From Ignavibacteria bacterium (lineage in GTDB: Bacteria > Bacteroidota > Ignavibacteria > Tepidaquicellales > Tepidaquicellaceae): a stretch of DNA of 64,000 nucleotides. Position numbers and translations under genes: made by a program. Below, in pieces: positions 25,798 to 34,432 of this stretch. The first letter of the stretch is position 1; each line of letters starts with the position of its first letter. The notes below the pieces were generated by a model. That model did not search any database. It was not told where the DNA came from and was given only the letters and a program-made list of their open reading frames with translations. The stretch is from assembly GCA_019187405.1 (NCBI GenBank), contig JABAQZ010000020.1, positions 40,855-104,854 of the forward strand. Direction: 5' to 3'.

Positions 25798-26961
25798 TCA
25801 AACGTATTTCCCTGCCGCAAAGCCTGAAGACCAAGCCCACTGAAAATTGTATCCGCCCAGCCAACCGGTAACATCTACAACTTCTCCAATAAAATATAAT
25901 CCTTTCACTTTTTTTGATTCCATAGTTTTTGAACTTAATTCATCTGTATCGATGCCGCCTACGGTTACTTCAGCTTTATCAAAACCTTCAGTTCCTAATG
26001 GTACAAAATTCCATTTTTGAAGTTTGTCAGAAATATTTTGTAAATCCTTTGCTGATATCGTATTTACTTTTTTGGATTTATAAAAATTTTCCGTGAACAC
26101 ATTAACATATCTTTCAGGAAGATATTTTTTTAAAACAGTTGATAATTCAGCATTTGAATTTTCTGTAATTATATTTTTCAAATCTATCTCAGGCAGTAGA
26201 TTAATTGTAATATGATCACCTGGATTTAAGTAAGATGATGCCTGAAGTATTGCCGGACCGCTTAATCCCTTATGCGTGAAGAGAAGATTTTCTCTGAACT
26301 TAACTTTGTTACAACTTATAATGCAGTCTGCAGAAATTCCGCTTAAATGCGAATAAAGTTTCTTTTCTTCATTGCCAAACAATAAAGGCGCCAAGCCCGG
26401 TCGGGTTTGAGTAACTTTAATCCCGAAAGTCCGTGCCGTTCTGTAACCGAAATCCGTTGCTCCCATTTTAGGAATGGAAATTCCGCCTGATGCTATTACC
26501 AGCGATTCACATTTGAAAATCTCTTTGCCCGAAACAATTTCAAAAGAATCTTTTTTCCTGATTTCTTTAACATCAATGTCAGTAATTAATTCTGCGTTAT
26601 TTTTTTTACATTCAGATAAAAGCATAACGAGTATTTCATTAGAGCTTTTGTCGCAAAACATCTGACCGAGTTTTTTTTCGTGAAAGGCTATTTGGTATTT
26701 ATTTACCAGAGAGATAAAATCTTCCGGGGTGTATGATGCCAGAGCTGATTTATGAAAATGCGGATTTCCACAAATGAAATTTTCAGGTGATGTATATATG
26801 TTTGTAAAATTACATCTGCCTCCTCCCGAAATAAGTATCTTTTTTCCCGGCTTATCTGACTTTTCTAAGACAACAACGCTTCTTCCTCTTTTTCCGGCTT
26901 CTGCTGCACACATAAGCCCGGCAGCTCCGGCGCCAATTATAATTACATCTTTTTTAATCAC
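25798..26961 (-). CDS. HI0933/YhiN-family FAD-dependent oxidoreductase
   Basis: This 387-residue protein begins with an FAD-binding Rossmann motif IIGAGAAGLMCAAEAGKRG (residues 7-25), then the family-specific KKILISGGGRCNFTN, and near the C-terminus TVGGIDTDEL and GLYFIGEVVDVTGWLGGYNFQWAWSSG, the second FAD-binding region. This is the HI0933 (YhiN/BaiN-like) family, whose usual substrate is not known. Start is GTG at 26961. It stands alone on its strand between trhO and the MutS-like gene. Confidence 0.9.
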   Translation of the reverse strand: MIKKDVIIIGAGAAGLMCAAEAGKRGRSVVVLEKSDKPGKKILISGGGRCNFTNIYTSPENFICGNPHFHKSALASYTPEDFISLVNKYQIAFHEKKLGQMFCDKSSNEILVMLLSECKKNNAELITDIDVKEIRKKDSFEIVSGKEIFKCESLVIASGGISIPKMGATDFGYRTARTFGIKVTQTRPGLAPLLFGNEEKKLYSHLSGISADCIISCNKVKFRENLLFTHKGLSGPAILQASSYLNPGDHITINLLPEIDLKNIITENSNAELSTVLKKYLPERYVNVFTENFYKSKKVNTISAKDLQNISDKLQKWNFVPLGTEGFDKAEVTVGGIDTDELSSKTMESKKVKGLYFIGEVVDVTGWLGGYNFQWAWSSGFAAGKYV

Positions 26962-27032
26962 GTTGTTTTCATTTACTGCAATTTAAAAATTTCTATCGTA
27001 TAAATTAAATATTAATAAAATTATATTGCTTT

Positions 27033-28850
27033 ATGATTTTTTATGAACTGAGAAAAAAACATTTTCAAAAATTAATTGTAAGACTTCAAGACAGATTAAA
27101 ATATCTTTCGGAAAAAAGCAATAAATATTCCTTATTAAGACTTGTGGTTTTTCTTACAGGTTCATCTCTTACGGCATTTGCTTTCTATTTAAATAATTTA
27201 TCAGGCTGGATACTGCTGGCGATGTCAGTTACCGGATTTGCAATTACCGTTCATTTTCATAATGTTCTTATTAATGGAATGAAAAAATTAAGCAAGTATC
27301 TGGATATCAAAAAAAATCATATGGCAAGAATGTTAATTGATTGGGAAAATATACCTTTTCATGATAACCTAATCATGCCAGAAGAAAACTCACTGGCAAA
27401 AGACCTTGATATTACCGGTGTTAAATCGCTCCATCATTTAATGGATGTAGCAGTATCAAATGAAGGAAGCTTTATGCTTTCGGAATATCTTCTAAACACA
27501 AATCCGGAAAAAGAAAAGATAATCTTTAATCAGAAAATTGTTAAAGAGCTGTCTTCTCATCAGAGGTTTATTGATAAGTTTCTTCTTAAAGCGCACTTAA
27601 CGTCAGCTAAAAAACTTGATTGCAGAAAAATTGAAAATTATTTTTTAAAGCTCGATACAATTCCTTTGCCGGCATGGCTTTTCCCGGTTAATTTTATTTT
27701 AATATTTATTTTTCTGTTAACATTCATTTTATCGCAATTTGAATTAATCGCAACAATTTGGATACCTGTTTTCATTTTGTATTTCTTTTGTTATTCTTTG
27801 TTTCAAAAAAGAATTTCGGGAATGTTTGAAGAAACTTATGAAACCGAAAGACAGCTCAGGAAATTTTCATCGCTGATTTTACTGATAAAAGAAACCAGTT
27901 CGCTGAAATCAGTTAATTCTACTGAATTTGAAAATTTTCTCAGACCGCTTAAAGAAGAAGCTCCCGAATTAATTTTAAAACTTCAGAGACAAATTAAACT
28001 TGCAGTAATGAGAGAGAGTCCTTTTTTAAGACTTATTCTAAATCTAATATTTCCTTTTGATATTTATATATACAATAAAATATCGATAATCAGAAATGAT
28101 ATTGATGATAAGATCTCTGACTGGCTGAATGTATTGAATAGATTAGAGTGTTTTATTTCAATATCAAATTTTGCTTTGCTCAATCCGGATTACATTTACC
28201 CGAAAATAGAATCTACAGATAAAAGAATGTTTTCCGCAAAAAGGCTTGGGCATCCTTTGTTAAACAGGCAGCAAAAAATTTGCAATGATTTTGAATTTAA
28301 AAAAGATAAGAAGGTAATTTTAATAACCGGTTCTAATATGTCCGGGAAAAGTACATTTCTAAAGACTATAGGGGTTAATCTGTGTCTTGCTTATTCAGGC
28401 GCGCCTGTAAATGCTGAGGAGCTTGAATTATCTCCTTTTGAATTATTCACTTGCATAAAAATCAGCGATTCTGTCTCAGACGGAATTTCGTATTTTTATG
28501 CGGAAGTAAAAAAACTGAAAGTACTCCTGGATGAATTGACATCTGAAAGTGAGCTGAGTACGTTTTATCTGGTAGATGAAATTTTTAAAGGGACGAATAA
28601 CAGAGAAAGACTTCTGGGCGGAAAGGCTTTTATCAAAGAGCTGTCTCGAAGCAATGGATTTGGGATAGTAACTACACATGATCTCGAGCTTGTTTCATTA
28701 TCTGATGAAATCAAAAATCTTTCAAATTTTCATTTCAGGGAAGAAATATCCGGTTTAAAAATGGTATTTGATTATAAAATTCACGAGGGACCTTGTCCGA
28801 CAACAAATGCCCTTAAAATTATGGAATTGTCAGGCTTACCTGTTAAATAA
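27033..28850 (+). CDS. Membrane-anchored MutS-like ATPase
   Basis: This 605-residue protein combines two pairs of membrane segments (VVFLTGSSLTAFAFYL with LSGWILLAMSVTGFAITV near residues 45-85, and FPVNFILIFIFLLTFILS with IWIPVFILYFFCYSLF near 215-255) with a C-terminal MutS-type ATPase. The ATPase shows Walker A ITGSNMSGKSTFLKTIG, Walker B FYLVDEIFKGTN and VTTHDLEL, the MutS family H-loop. The mismatch-recognition and connector domains of MutS are absent, so it is not the mismatch repair enzyme. Such proteins occur in Bacteroidota, but their role is unknown. It stands alone. Confidence 0.85.
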   Translation: MIFYELRKKHFQKLIVRLQDRLKYLSEKSNKYSLLRLVVFLTGSSLTAFAFYLNNLSGWILLAMSVTGFAITVHFHNVLINGMKKLSKYLDIKKNHMARMLIDWENIPFHDNLIMPEENSLAKDLDITGVKSLHHLMDVAVSNEGSFMLSEYLLNTNPEKEKIIFNQKIVKELSSHQRFIDKFLLKAHLTSAKKLDCRKIENYFLKLDTIPLPAWLFPVNFILIFIFLLTFILSQFELIATIWIPVFILYFFCYSLFQKRISGMFEETYETERQLRKFSSLILLIKETSSLKSVNSTEFENFLRPLKEEAPELILKLQRQIKLAVMRESPFLRLILNLIFPFDIYIYNKISIIRNDIDDKISDWLNVLNRLECFISISNFALLNPDYIYPKIESTDKRMFSAKRLGHPLLNRQQKICNDFEFKKDKKVILITGSNMSGKSTFLKTIGVNLCLAYSGAPVNAEELELSPFELFTCIKISDSVSDGISYFYAEVKKLKVLLDELTSESELSTFYLVDEIFKGTNNRERLLGGKAFIKELSRSNGFGIVTTHDLELVSLSDEIKNLSNFHFREEISGLKMVFDYKIHEGPCPTTNALKIMELSGLPVK

Positions 28851-28916
28851 TTACATTTGAAAAAGTTTAATTGCAAAACAAAAGACTATTATATTTACTC
28901 TTTAAGCAAGATTGAG

Positions 28917-28975
28917 AATGAATTAAAATGAACATATATTGTATATCTTGGAAATGTATTCATTTAAAATTCATT
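28917..28975. other. Imperfect inverted repeat after the MutS-like gene
   Basis: AATGAATT-AAAATGAA-CAT (28917-28935) is nearly complementary to the stretch ending AAAATTCATT (28954-28975). The loop is about 18 bases and there is no T-tract. It could be a weak terminator or simply AT-rich chance. The rest of 28851-29098 holds nothing I can identify. Confidence 0.3.
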
Positions 28976-29098
28976 AAAGAAAGTTGACTGAACCTAATTA
29001 AATTAATTTTTTATTTCAGATTTAAAATTTAAATTAAGAAAAGCAATTGGGAAAAGATTGAGTTATACTTATAAATCTCAACATAAAATTTCACCAAC

Positions 29099-29626
29099 AT
29101 GAATCCTGAAATGAAAAATGAAATCGAATTATTGACTGATAAGATACTTGAAATCAGAAGGCTGAGAGATGATGATGATTATGAAATTGCAGATACTAAG
29201 AAAGTTGTAAAATTCAAGGAAATGATAACCCATCGGATAATCCCGATGATTAAGGAAGCCTCAATGATAATCGGAAGATCAGGATGTTCGCTTAACTATT
29301 ATTCGAATGAACTTGCCGTAATAAGAGATCCGAAAAAAAGGATATTTATTCAGATTTTATTTTATCCATACGGACACAGCAAAGTTACACTCGGAGTGAA
29401 TGCGCCTTTTTTGCAGTTTGCATACAGTCCTTTGAAAGAGAATATAAAAGTTGTTGAAAAGCTATCTATAAAATCTGATGAAGCCAGCATTAAAATTGAT
29501 GAAATTGAAATTGACAAGTTTGCTCCGGAAAGGATAGAAAAATATTTTCTTGAATTTCTTCGGGATGTAGTTAAATACAATGAAGCGCCTGAGATATTTA
29601 GAGAGAATAGAAATATTAAAAACTGA
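29099..29626 (+). CDS. Conserved-looking cytoplasmic protein, unknown function
   Basis: I do not recognise this 175-residue protein. It has a charged helical N-terminus (EIELLTDKILEIRRLRDDDDYEIAD), a central mixed alpha/beta part (IGRSGCSLNYYSNELAVIRDPKKRIFIQILFYPYGHSKVTLGV) and a final helix (IEKYFLEFLRDVVKY). There is no signal peptide or membrane segment. Codon and residue use look like a real gene. Its 3' end overlaps the convergent beta-barrel gene by 11 bases. Confidence 0.6.
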   Translation: MNPEMKNEIELLTDKILEIRRLRDDDDYEIADTKKVVKFKEMITHRIIPMIKEASMIIGRSGCSLNYYSNELAVIRDPKKRIFIQILFYPYGHSKVTLGVNAPFLQFAYSPLKENIKVVEKLSIKSDEASIKIDEIEIDKFAPERIEKYFLEFLRDVVKYNEAPEIFRENRNIKN

Positions 29627-30428
29627 AAAAGTATTTTGTTGAGAAAGAAAAGAGCTGCGCTTCGGGAGCTCTGTCTAAGGCAAGAGCGGTTTGATAATTT
29701 GGATTTATATTAAAGTATGAATACTCGATTTCCGTAATCATTTTTGAATAACCGGAGAAATTGTATTCCAAACCTATTCCTGCAGAAAATCCATACAGCC
29801 ATTCGGACTTAGAAACATTTTTCAGCAATACGGAATAAGAGCCGTAATAATCTTTTGGATCGTGATATTCTCTGATTCTGTCATAGCTTTCATCAGTGTA
29901 CTGCATTGCAGGACCAAACTTTATGTAAGCCGCCGATCCTCCCTCGCTTTTACCGACAAGTTTTAAACTTAATGAAAGCGGAATTGCAAAAAGATAAGCG
30001 TAATCGTTTCTGTCGGAATAATATATCTCATTTATATAACCTGATGTGAATTCAGGATCAACTCGCCCGTCAAAATGAAATAGAAACATTGACTGAGCTT
30101 CGATGGTCATGAATTCATTTATGTGAGAACCTGCATAAAAAGTGAATTGTATCGGAGACCAAACTGTATAATCATAATAATCATCATAATAATCATCATA
30201 ATAATTAGAACTGCTGTAATAATAATTATAGTTATAATAATCATCATAGTAATCAGAATTGTCTGTAAAAGCTCTTAATTGATATGCCTGACCGAAGTAC
30301 CCTCCGAGGTAACTTGATACAGAAGTACCCATTCCAAAATAAAAATTGTTTTCATTATAATACTCCTGTGCAAAAATTGATTCTTCTGAGAAAAGTAGTA
30401 AAGAAAAAACTAAAATAATCTTTTTCAT
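29616..30428 (-). CDS. Outer-membrane beta-barrel protein with Tyr/Asp-rich insert
   Basis: This 270-residue protein has a signal peptide (MKKIILVFSLLLFSEESIFAQ) and barrel-like alternating strands (PIQFTFYAGSHINEFMTIEAQSMFLF, LSLSLKLVG, YGFSAGIGLEYNFS), ending with Phe (STKYFFSF), a usual signal for outer-membrane insertion. Residues about 57-88 are a Tyr/Asp/Asn/Ser stretch (YYDDYYNYNYYYSSSNYYDD) from repeated TAATCATCA-like DNA; it probably lies in a loop. Function unknown. The gene converges with the unknown protein gene and overlaps it by 11 bases. Confidence 0.75.
   Translation of the reverse strand: MKKIILVFSLLLFSEESIFAQEYYNENNFYFGMGTSVSSYLGGYFGQAYQLRAFTDNSDYYDDYYNYNYYYSSSNYYDDYYDDYYDYTVWSPIQFTFYAGSHINEFMTIEAQSMFLFHFDGRVDPEFTSGYINEIYYSDRNDYAYLFAIPLSLSLKLVGKSEGGSAAYIKFGPAMQYTDESYDRIREYHDPKDYYGSYSVLLKNVSKSEWLYGFSAGIGLEYNFSGYSKMITEIEYSYFNINPNYQTALALDRAPEAQLFSFSTKYFFSF
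30168..30255. repeat. Imperfect trinucleotide repeat within the beta-barrel gene
   Basis: The + strand shows repeated ATA, ATC and TCA triplets (e.g. AATCATCATAATAATCATCA) coding for the Tyr/Asp-rich loop of the minus-strand gene. All variation here is in multiples of three, so the frame stays open. Confidence 0.6.
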
Positions 30429-30528
30429 TTGATCTTTTACTTATATAAAGTTAAATAAAAAATTAAGTAATTTAAACAGCCAAAGCCAAATATAATGCAG
30501 AAAACTTAGTTTAAGACGTATTTTCAAA

Positions 30529-30559
30529 TTGTTTTTGCCGATAGGGTTAATTATTTTCA
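30529..30559 (+). promoter_or_regulatory. Possible promoter of tRNA-Leu
   Basis: TTG (30529-30531), exactly 20 bases, then TATTTTCA (30552-30559), which differs from TAnnTTTG in the last two bases. The box ends 10 bases before the mature tRNA. Spacing supports it; the weak -7 box keeps confidence low. Confidence 0.4.
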
Positions 30560-30569
30560 CAACAGTTTA

Positions 30570-30653
30570 GCTCAAGTGGCGGAACTGGTAGACGCGCTGC
30601 ATTCAGGGTGCAGTCTGAGAATTCAGGTGGGGGTTCGAGTCCCCCCTCGAGCA
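30570..30653 (+). tRNA. tRNA-Leu(CAG)
   Basis: The 84-base sequence folds as a class II tRNA. The anticodon stem CTGCA/TGCAG holds the loop TTCAGGG, giving anticodon CAG, which reads CUG Leu codons. The D-arm is GGCGGAACTGGTAGACGC, the long variable arm is CTGA/TCAG, and the T-arm is GGGGG-TTCGAGT-CCCCC. The acceptor stem GCTCAAG/CTCGAGC has one A-C mismatch at position 5-68. The discriminator is A and CCA is not encoded. recJ follows 23 bases later. Confidence 0.93.
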
Positions 30654-30676
30654 CAAAATAAATTAAGACATGAAAA

Positions 30677-32476
30677 TTGGAAAAGAATTGGAAACTAAAA
30701 GCAAATTATCCGGGGGATAAGTCTGTACATAATGAAGGTATAGAAAATTTCAAAAAACAAGTACTTGACCACAAACCAAATAGTCAGCTTCCGGAGCTGG
30801 CTATCAAATTACTATTCACCAGAGGAATAAATGATTACTATAAACTTCTAAAGTTTTTCCGACCTACTATAGATAAGTTATATGATCCTTTATTAATGAA
30901 GGATTGTGACAAAGCCTCCGCCAGAATCATTAAATCCATTATCGGGAAAGAAAAAATAATGGTCCTTGGAGATTATGATGTTGATGGTACGTGCGGTGTA
31001 TCAATGTTTTCTTTGTTTCTGAATGAATTTGGTTTGGATTCCGAGATCTACATACCCGACAGGATAAATGAAGGTTACGGAGTTTCAATACAGGCAATAG
31101 AACATGCTCAAAATTTGGGCATAAAGCTTATTGTGTCAATAGACTGCGGCATTACAGCTTATGAGAAGATCGAATATGCTAAAGAGCTTGGGATAGAATT
31201 TATTATATGCGATCATCATCAGCCGCCTGAAAAAATACCTGATGCTCTTGCTGTTATGGATCCATTGAGAGAAGATGATTCATATCCTTTTAAATATCTT
31301 TGCGGTACCGGAGTAGCGTTTAAACTCATTCAGGCTGTTTGTATGGAATTAAAAATGCTGAAGGATGATGCTGACATAGAAAAGCTCAAAATATACAGTA
31401 TGGATTTAGCTGCTCTTCCGTTTGAGTTTATTGATTTTGTTGCAATTGCAACGGCATCGGACATTGTATCTTTGACAGATGAAAACAGGATCCTTGTAAA
31501 GGAAGGATTTAATTTAATTAATACAAAACCCAGACCTGCTTTGAAAGCTCTGATAGAATCCAGCGGTTTGAAGCCGGGCAAGCTGAATACGGGTAATATT
31601 GTGTTTACCGTTGCTCCAAGAATAAATGCAGTCGGAAGACTCGGTGATGCGAAAAGAGCCGTTGAATTGCTGACATGCAAAGATGAAAATAAAGTAAAGG
31701 AGTTTGCTTATATACTCAACGATGAAAATCAGAATAGGAGAGACATTGACAAATCAATAACCGATGATGCTTTTAGAATTTATGAAGAAACCATTGATGT
31801 GGAAAATCAGAATTCAATCGTCATTCACAATGACACATGGCATCCGGGAGTTATTGGAATAGTCGCGGCAAGACTTGTGGAAAAATACAATCTCCCCTCG
31901 ATTGTAATGACGACAGTAAACGGTGTTGCCAAAGGAAGCGCTAGAAGCATAAATTCGTTTAACATATATGACGCACTAAAGCAATGCAGCAATCATTTAA
32001 TTCAATTCGGAGGACACTTTCATGCGGCAGGACTTGAATTGGAGATTGAAAAAATAGAAGAGTTTAAAAAGTCATTCAACAAAGTTGCATGCCAGGAAAT
32101 CTCTGATGAAGAACTTATACCTGAAATAGAAGCTGATGCTGAAATTACATTTGACGAGCTTACACCAAAATTTTTATATATTCTTTCGTTTTTCGAACCA
32201 TACGGACCGGATAATATGACGCCTGTTTTTATATCCAAAGGGCTTCAGGTAATTGGAGATGTCAGGTTTACCGTAAAAGCTAATACTCATATTTTCAAAT
32301 TAAAAGATCCGGTTTCAGGGAAAATATTTGAAGCGGTATTTTTCAATTCGTCTGAGTATAAAGGCAGATTACTCAGGGGATTATACTGTGACATTATCTA
32401 TTCGGTTGAAAAAAATATTTGGAAAGATAAAGAATATCAAAAATTAAGAATCAGGGATATTAAAATTTATAATTAA
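30677..32476 (+). CDS. recJ: Single-stranded-DNA-specific exonuclease RecJ
   Basis: This 599-residue protein is RecJ, a 5'-3' exonuclease acting in recombination and repair. The DHH-family motifs are seen: LGDYDVDG (Asp99, Asp101, Asp103), SIDCGIT, CDHHQPPE (Asp179-His180-His181), and the DHHA1 part with GGHFHAAGLELE. Start is TTG 30677 (MEKNWKLKANYPGD). It leads a run of DNA-processing genes with 14-18-base or smaller gaps: recJ, yebC, ruvC, ruvA, ppa. Confidence 0.94.
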   Translation: MEKNWKLKANYPGDKSVHNEGIENFKKQVLDHKPNSQLPELAIKLLFTRGINDYYKLLKFFRPTIDKLYDPLLMKDCDKASARIIKSIIGKEKIMVLGDYDVDGTCGVSMFSLFLNEFGLDSEIYIPDRINEGYGVSIQAIEHAQNLGIKLIVSIDCGITAYEKIEYAKELGIEFIICDHHQPPEKIPDALAVMDPLREDDSYPFKYLCGTGVAFKLIQAVCMELKMLKDDADIEKLKIYSMDLAALPFEFIDFVAIATASDIVSLTDENRILVKEGFNLINTKPRPALKALIESSGLKPGKLNTGNIVFTVAPRINAVGRLGDAKRAVELLTCKDENKVKEFAYILNDENQNRRDIDKSITDDAFRIYEETIDVENQNSIVIHNDTWHPGVIGIVAARLVEKYNLPSIVMTTVNGVAKGSARSINSFNIYDALKQCSNHLIQFGGHFHAAGLELEIEKIEEFKKSFNKVACQEISDEELIPEIEADAEITFDELTPKFLYILSFFEPYGPDNMTPVFISKGLQVIGDVRFTVKANTHIFKLKDPVSGKIFEAVFFNSSEYKGRLLRGLYCDIIYSVEKNIWKDKEYQKLRIRDIKIYN

Positions 32477-32494
32477 TTTAAAAGCAGAAATACA

Positions 32495-33223
32495 ATGTCA
32501 GGTCATTCCAAATGGGCTACTATTAAAAGGAAGAAAGCTGCAACTGATGCAGCGCGAGGTAAAGTATTTACAAAAATAATAAAGGAGATAACGATTGCAG
32601 CAAGAGACGGCGGTGGAGACCCAGATGCAAATCCCAGGTTAAGACTTGCTATTCAAAATGCAAAAAGCAACAACATGCCTCAGGATAATATTACCAGAGC
32701 AATAAAAAAAGGAACAGGAGAGCTTGAAGGCGTAAGATACGAAGAGATTACTTATGAGGCTTATGCTCCGCACGGAATTGCAATGATGATTGAAAGCGTA
32801 ACTGACAATAAAAACAGAACAGTTGCCGAACTTCGTCATGCGATTTCAAAAGCTAATGGAAATCTTGGAGAGTCGGGCTCGGTAGCATGGATGTTTGAAA
32901 GAAAGGGTGTAATTAATGTAGAGAAAGAAAATGTAAACGAAGATGATCTAATGGAAGTAATACTTGAGTACGGTGCAGATGATTTGAAATCCGACGGAGA
33001 ATTTTTTGAAGTTACTGCATCTTTGGAAAAATTTGAATCAGTCAGAAAAGCTATTGAAGATAAAAAATATAAAATTGAAAATGCATCTCTGCAGTTTCTT
33101 GCAAAAGACCTACTTGCAGTTAACGGAAAAAAGGCAGATGAAGTAATAAAATGCATTGAAGCCGTTGAAGACAATGATGACGTTCAGAATGTATATACAA
33201 ATGCAGATTTTACCGATGAATAA
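32495..33223 (+). CDS. yebC: YebC/PmpR family protein
   Basis: This 242-residue protein matches YebC: the N-terminal SGHSKWATIKRKKAATDAARGKVFTKIIKEI, ARDGGGDPDANPRLRLAI and NMPQDNITRAIKKG, and the mid-region VSWMFERKGV-like SVAWMFERKGV. YebC proteins were described as transcription regulators; more recent reports link them to translation of proline-rich stretches on ribosomes. It lies 18 bases after recJ and 15 before ruvC, its common partner across bacteria. Confidence 0.95.
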   Translation: MSGHSKWATIKRKKAATDAARGKVFTKIIKEITIAARDGGGDPDANPRLRLAIQNAKSNNMPQDNITRAIKKGTGELEGVRYEEITYEAYAPHGIAMMIESVTDNKNRTVAELRHAISKANGNLGESGSVAWMFERKGVINVEKENVNEDDLMEVILEYGADDLKSDGEFFEVTASLEKFESVRKAIEDKKYKIENASLQFLAKDLLAVNGKKADEVIKCIEAVEDNDDVQNVYTNADFTDE

Positions 33224-33238
33224 GATTTAATTTCCGCT

Positions 33239-33799
33239 ATGAAGATTATAGGGATAGATCCTGGAACTACAACTACCGGAATTGGCATAATAGAATTTTT
33301 ATATGGTAATTGCAGTCTGATCTTTTATGATGCTCTTCACTTGAATTCACGCGACTCTCTTCATTCCAGATTAAAAAAAATTTATGACGAATGCATGAAC
33401 TGTATAAAGAAATATAAGCCGGATGAGTTTGCAATTGAGACAGCATTTTACGGGAAGAACATACAATCCACTTTAAAGCTCGGACAGGCAAGAGGAGTTG
33501 CAATAATAGCAGCTTTGAATTCAAATTTGAATATAGCCGAGTATTCTCCAAGGGAAATAAAAAAATCAGTTACTGGAAGAGGCGCTGCTTCAAAAGAACA
33601 GGTTCAGTATATGGTAAAATCAATTCTGTCGGTAAAGAGAACAAAAATAACAACCGATTCTTCTGATGCCATTGCCGTGGCTCTGTGTCATTATTACAGC
33701 CTGCAGAATAATTTAAAAAGACATGCAACCGCAAAAAAAGAAAATACTTGGGAATCGTTTATTGAAAAAAATCCTGAAAAGATTCTTTTGAGAAACTGA
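33239..33799 (+). CDS. ruvC: Holliday junction resolvase RuvC
   Basis: This 186-residue protein is the endonuclease that cuts Holliday junctions. The acidic catalytic residues are visible: Asp7 (IGIDPGT), Glu67 (FAIETAFYGKN), and Asp140 and Asp143 (TTDSSDAIAVALCH). It has a C-terminal tail of about 25 residues rich in Lys and Glu. Its stop is one base before the ruvA start. ruvB is not in the window. Confidence 0.95.
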   Translation: MKIIGIDPGTTTTGIGIIEFLYGNCSLIFYDALHLNSRDSLHSRLKKIYDECMNCIKKYKPDEFAIETAFYGKNIQSTLKLGQARGVAIIAALNSNLNIAEYSPREIKKSVTGRGAASKEQVQYMVKSILSVKRTKITTDSSDAIAVALCHYYSLQNNLKRHATAKKENTWESFIEKNPEKILLRN

Positions 33800-33800
33800 A

Positions 33801-34418
33801 ATGATATCATCATTAAGAGGAAAACTCATACATAAATTCAGAAATGAAATTATACTCGATGTAAACGGAGTAGGGTATCACATTTTCATTTCAAAGAGCT
33901 TATCGGAAAAAGTAACTGATTTGAATTCGGAATATTTTATGCTTACATACTTAGATGTTAAAGAAAATTCACTCATGCTTTATGGGTTTTCGGATGAGAA
34001 GGAAAGAGAAGTGTTCAAACTTCTGATTTCAATCAGCGGTATCGGTGCAAAGATGTCTCATTCAATCCTTTCAAATCTGACATTTGGCGAGTTGATAAAC
34101 GTAATTACAAATACAAAAGGTTTTTCAACTGTTAAAATACCGGGTATAGGCTCGAAGAAGCTTGAATTAATTTCAATGTCGCTGAAAGATAAAATTTATA
34201 GAATTGATGCCGATGCAGAAATAAAAGCAAGGTCAGGCGCAATGGGTGAAGGAAGCGAGTTTATGCGTTTCGAAGCGATGAATGCATTGATGAATCTTGG
34301 TTATCAGCGGAATGATGCTGAAAAAATCATTAGGGAAGTTTTAAAGCAAAGTGAACGAGGCATGTTATTGAATACAGAAGAAATAATTAGAAAAGCTCTG
34401 GAGTATATTTCCAAATAA
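33801..34418 (+). CDS. ruvA: Holliday junction branch migration protein RuvA
   Basis: This 205-residue protein has the RuvA domain order: an OB-fold (MISSLRGKLIHKFRNEIILDVNGVGYHIFIS), tandem HhH motifs (LLISISGIGAKMSHSIL and VKIPGIGSKKLELI) and a C-terminal RuvB-binding domain (DALMNLGY-like NALMNLGYQRNDAEKII). It holds the junction open for RuvB and RuvC. It overlaps or abuts ruvC within one base. Confidence 0.95.
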   Translation: MISSLRGKLIHKFRNEIILDVNGVGYHIFISKSLSEKVTDLNSEYFMLTYLDVKENSLMLYGFSDEKEREVFKLLISISGIGAKMSHSILSNLTFGELINVITNTKGFSTVKIPGIGSKKLELISMSLKDKIYRIDADAEIKARSGAMGEGSEFMRFEAMNALMNLGYQRNDAEKIIREVLKQSERGMLLNTEEIIRKALEYISK

Positions 34419-34432
34419 AATAATTTTTTAAA

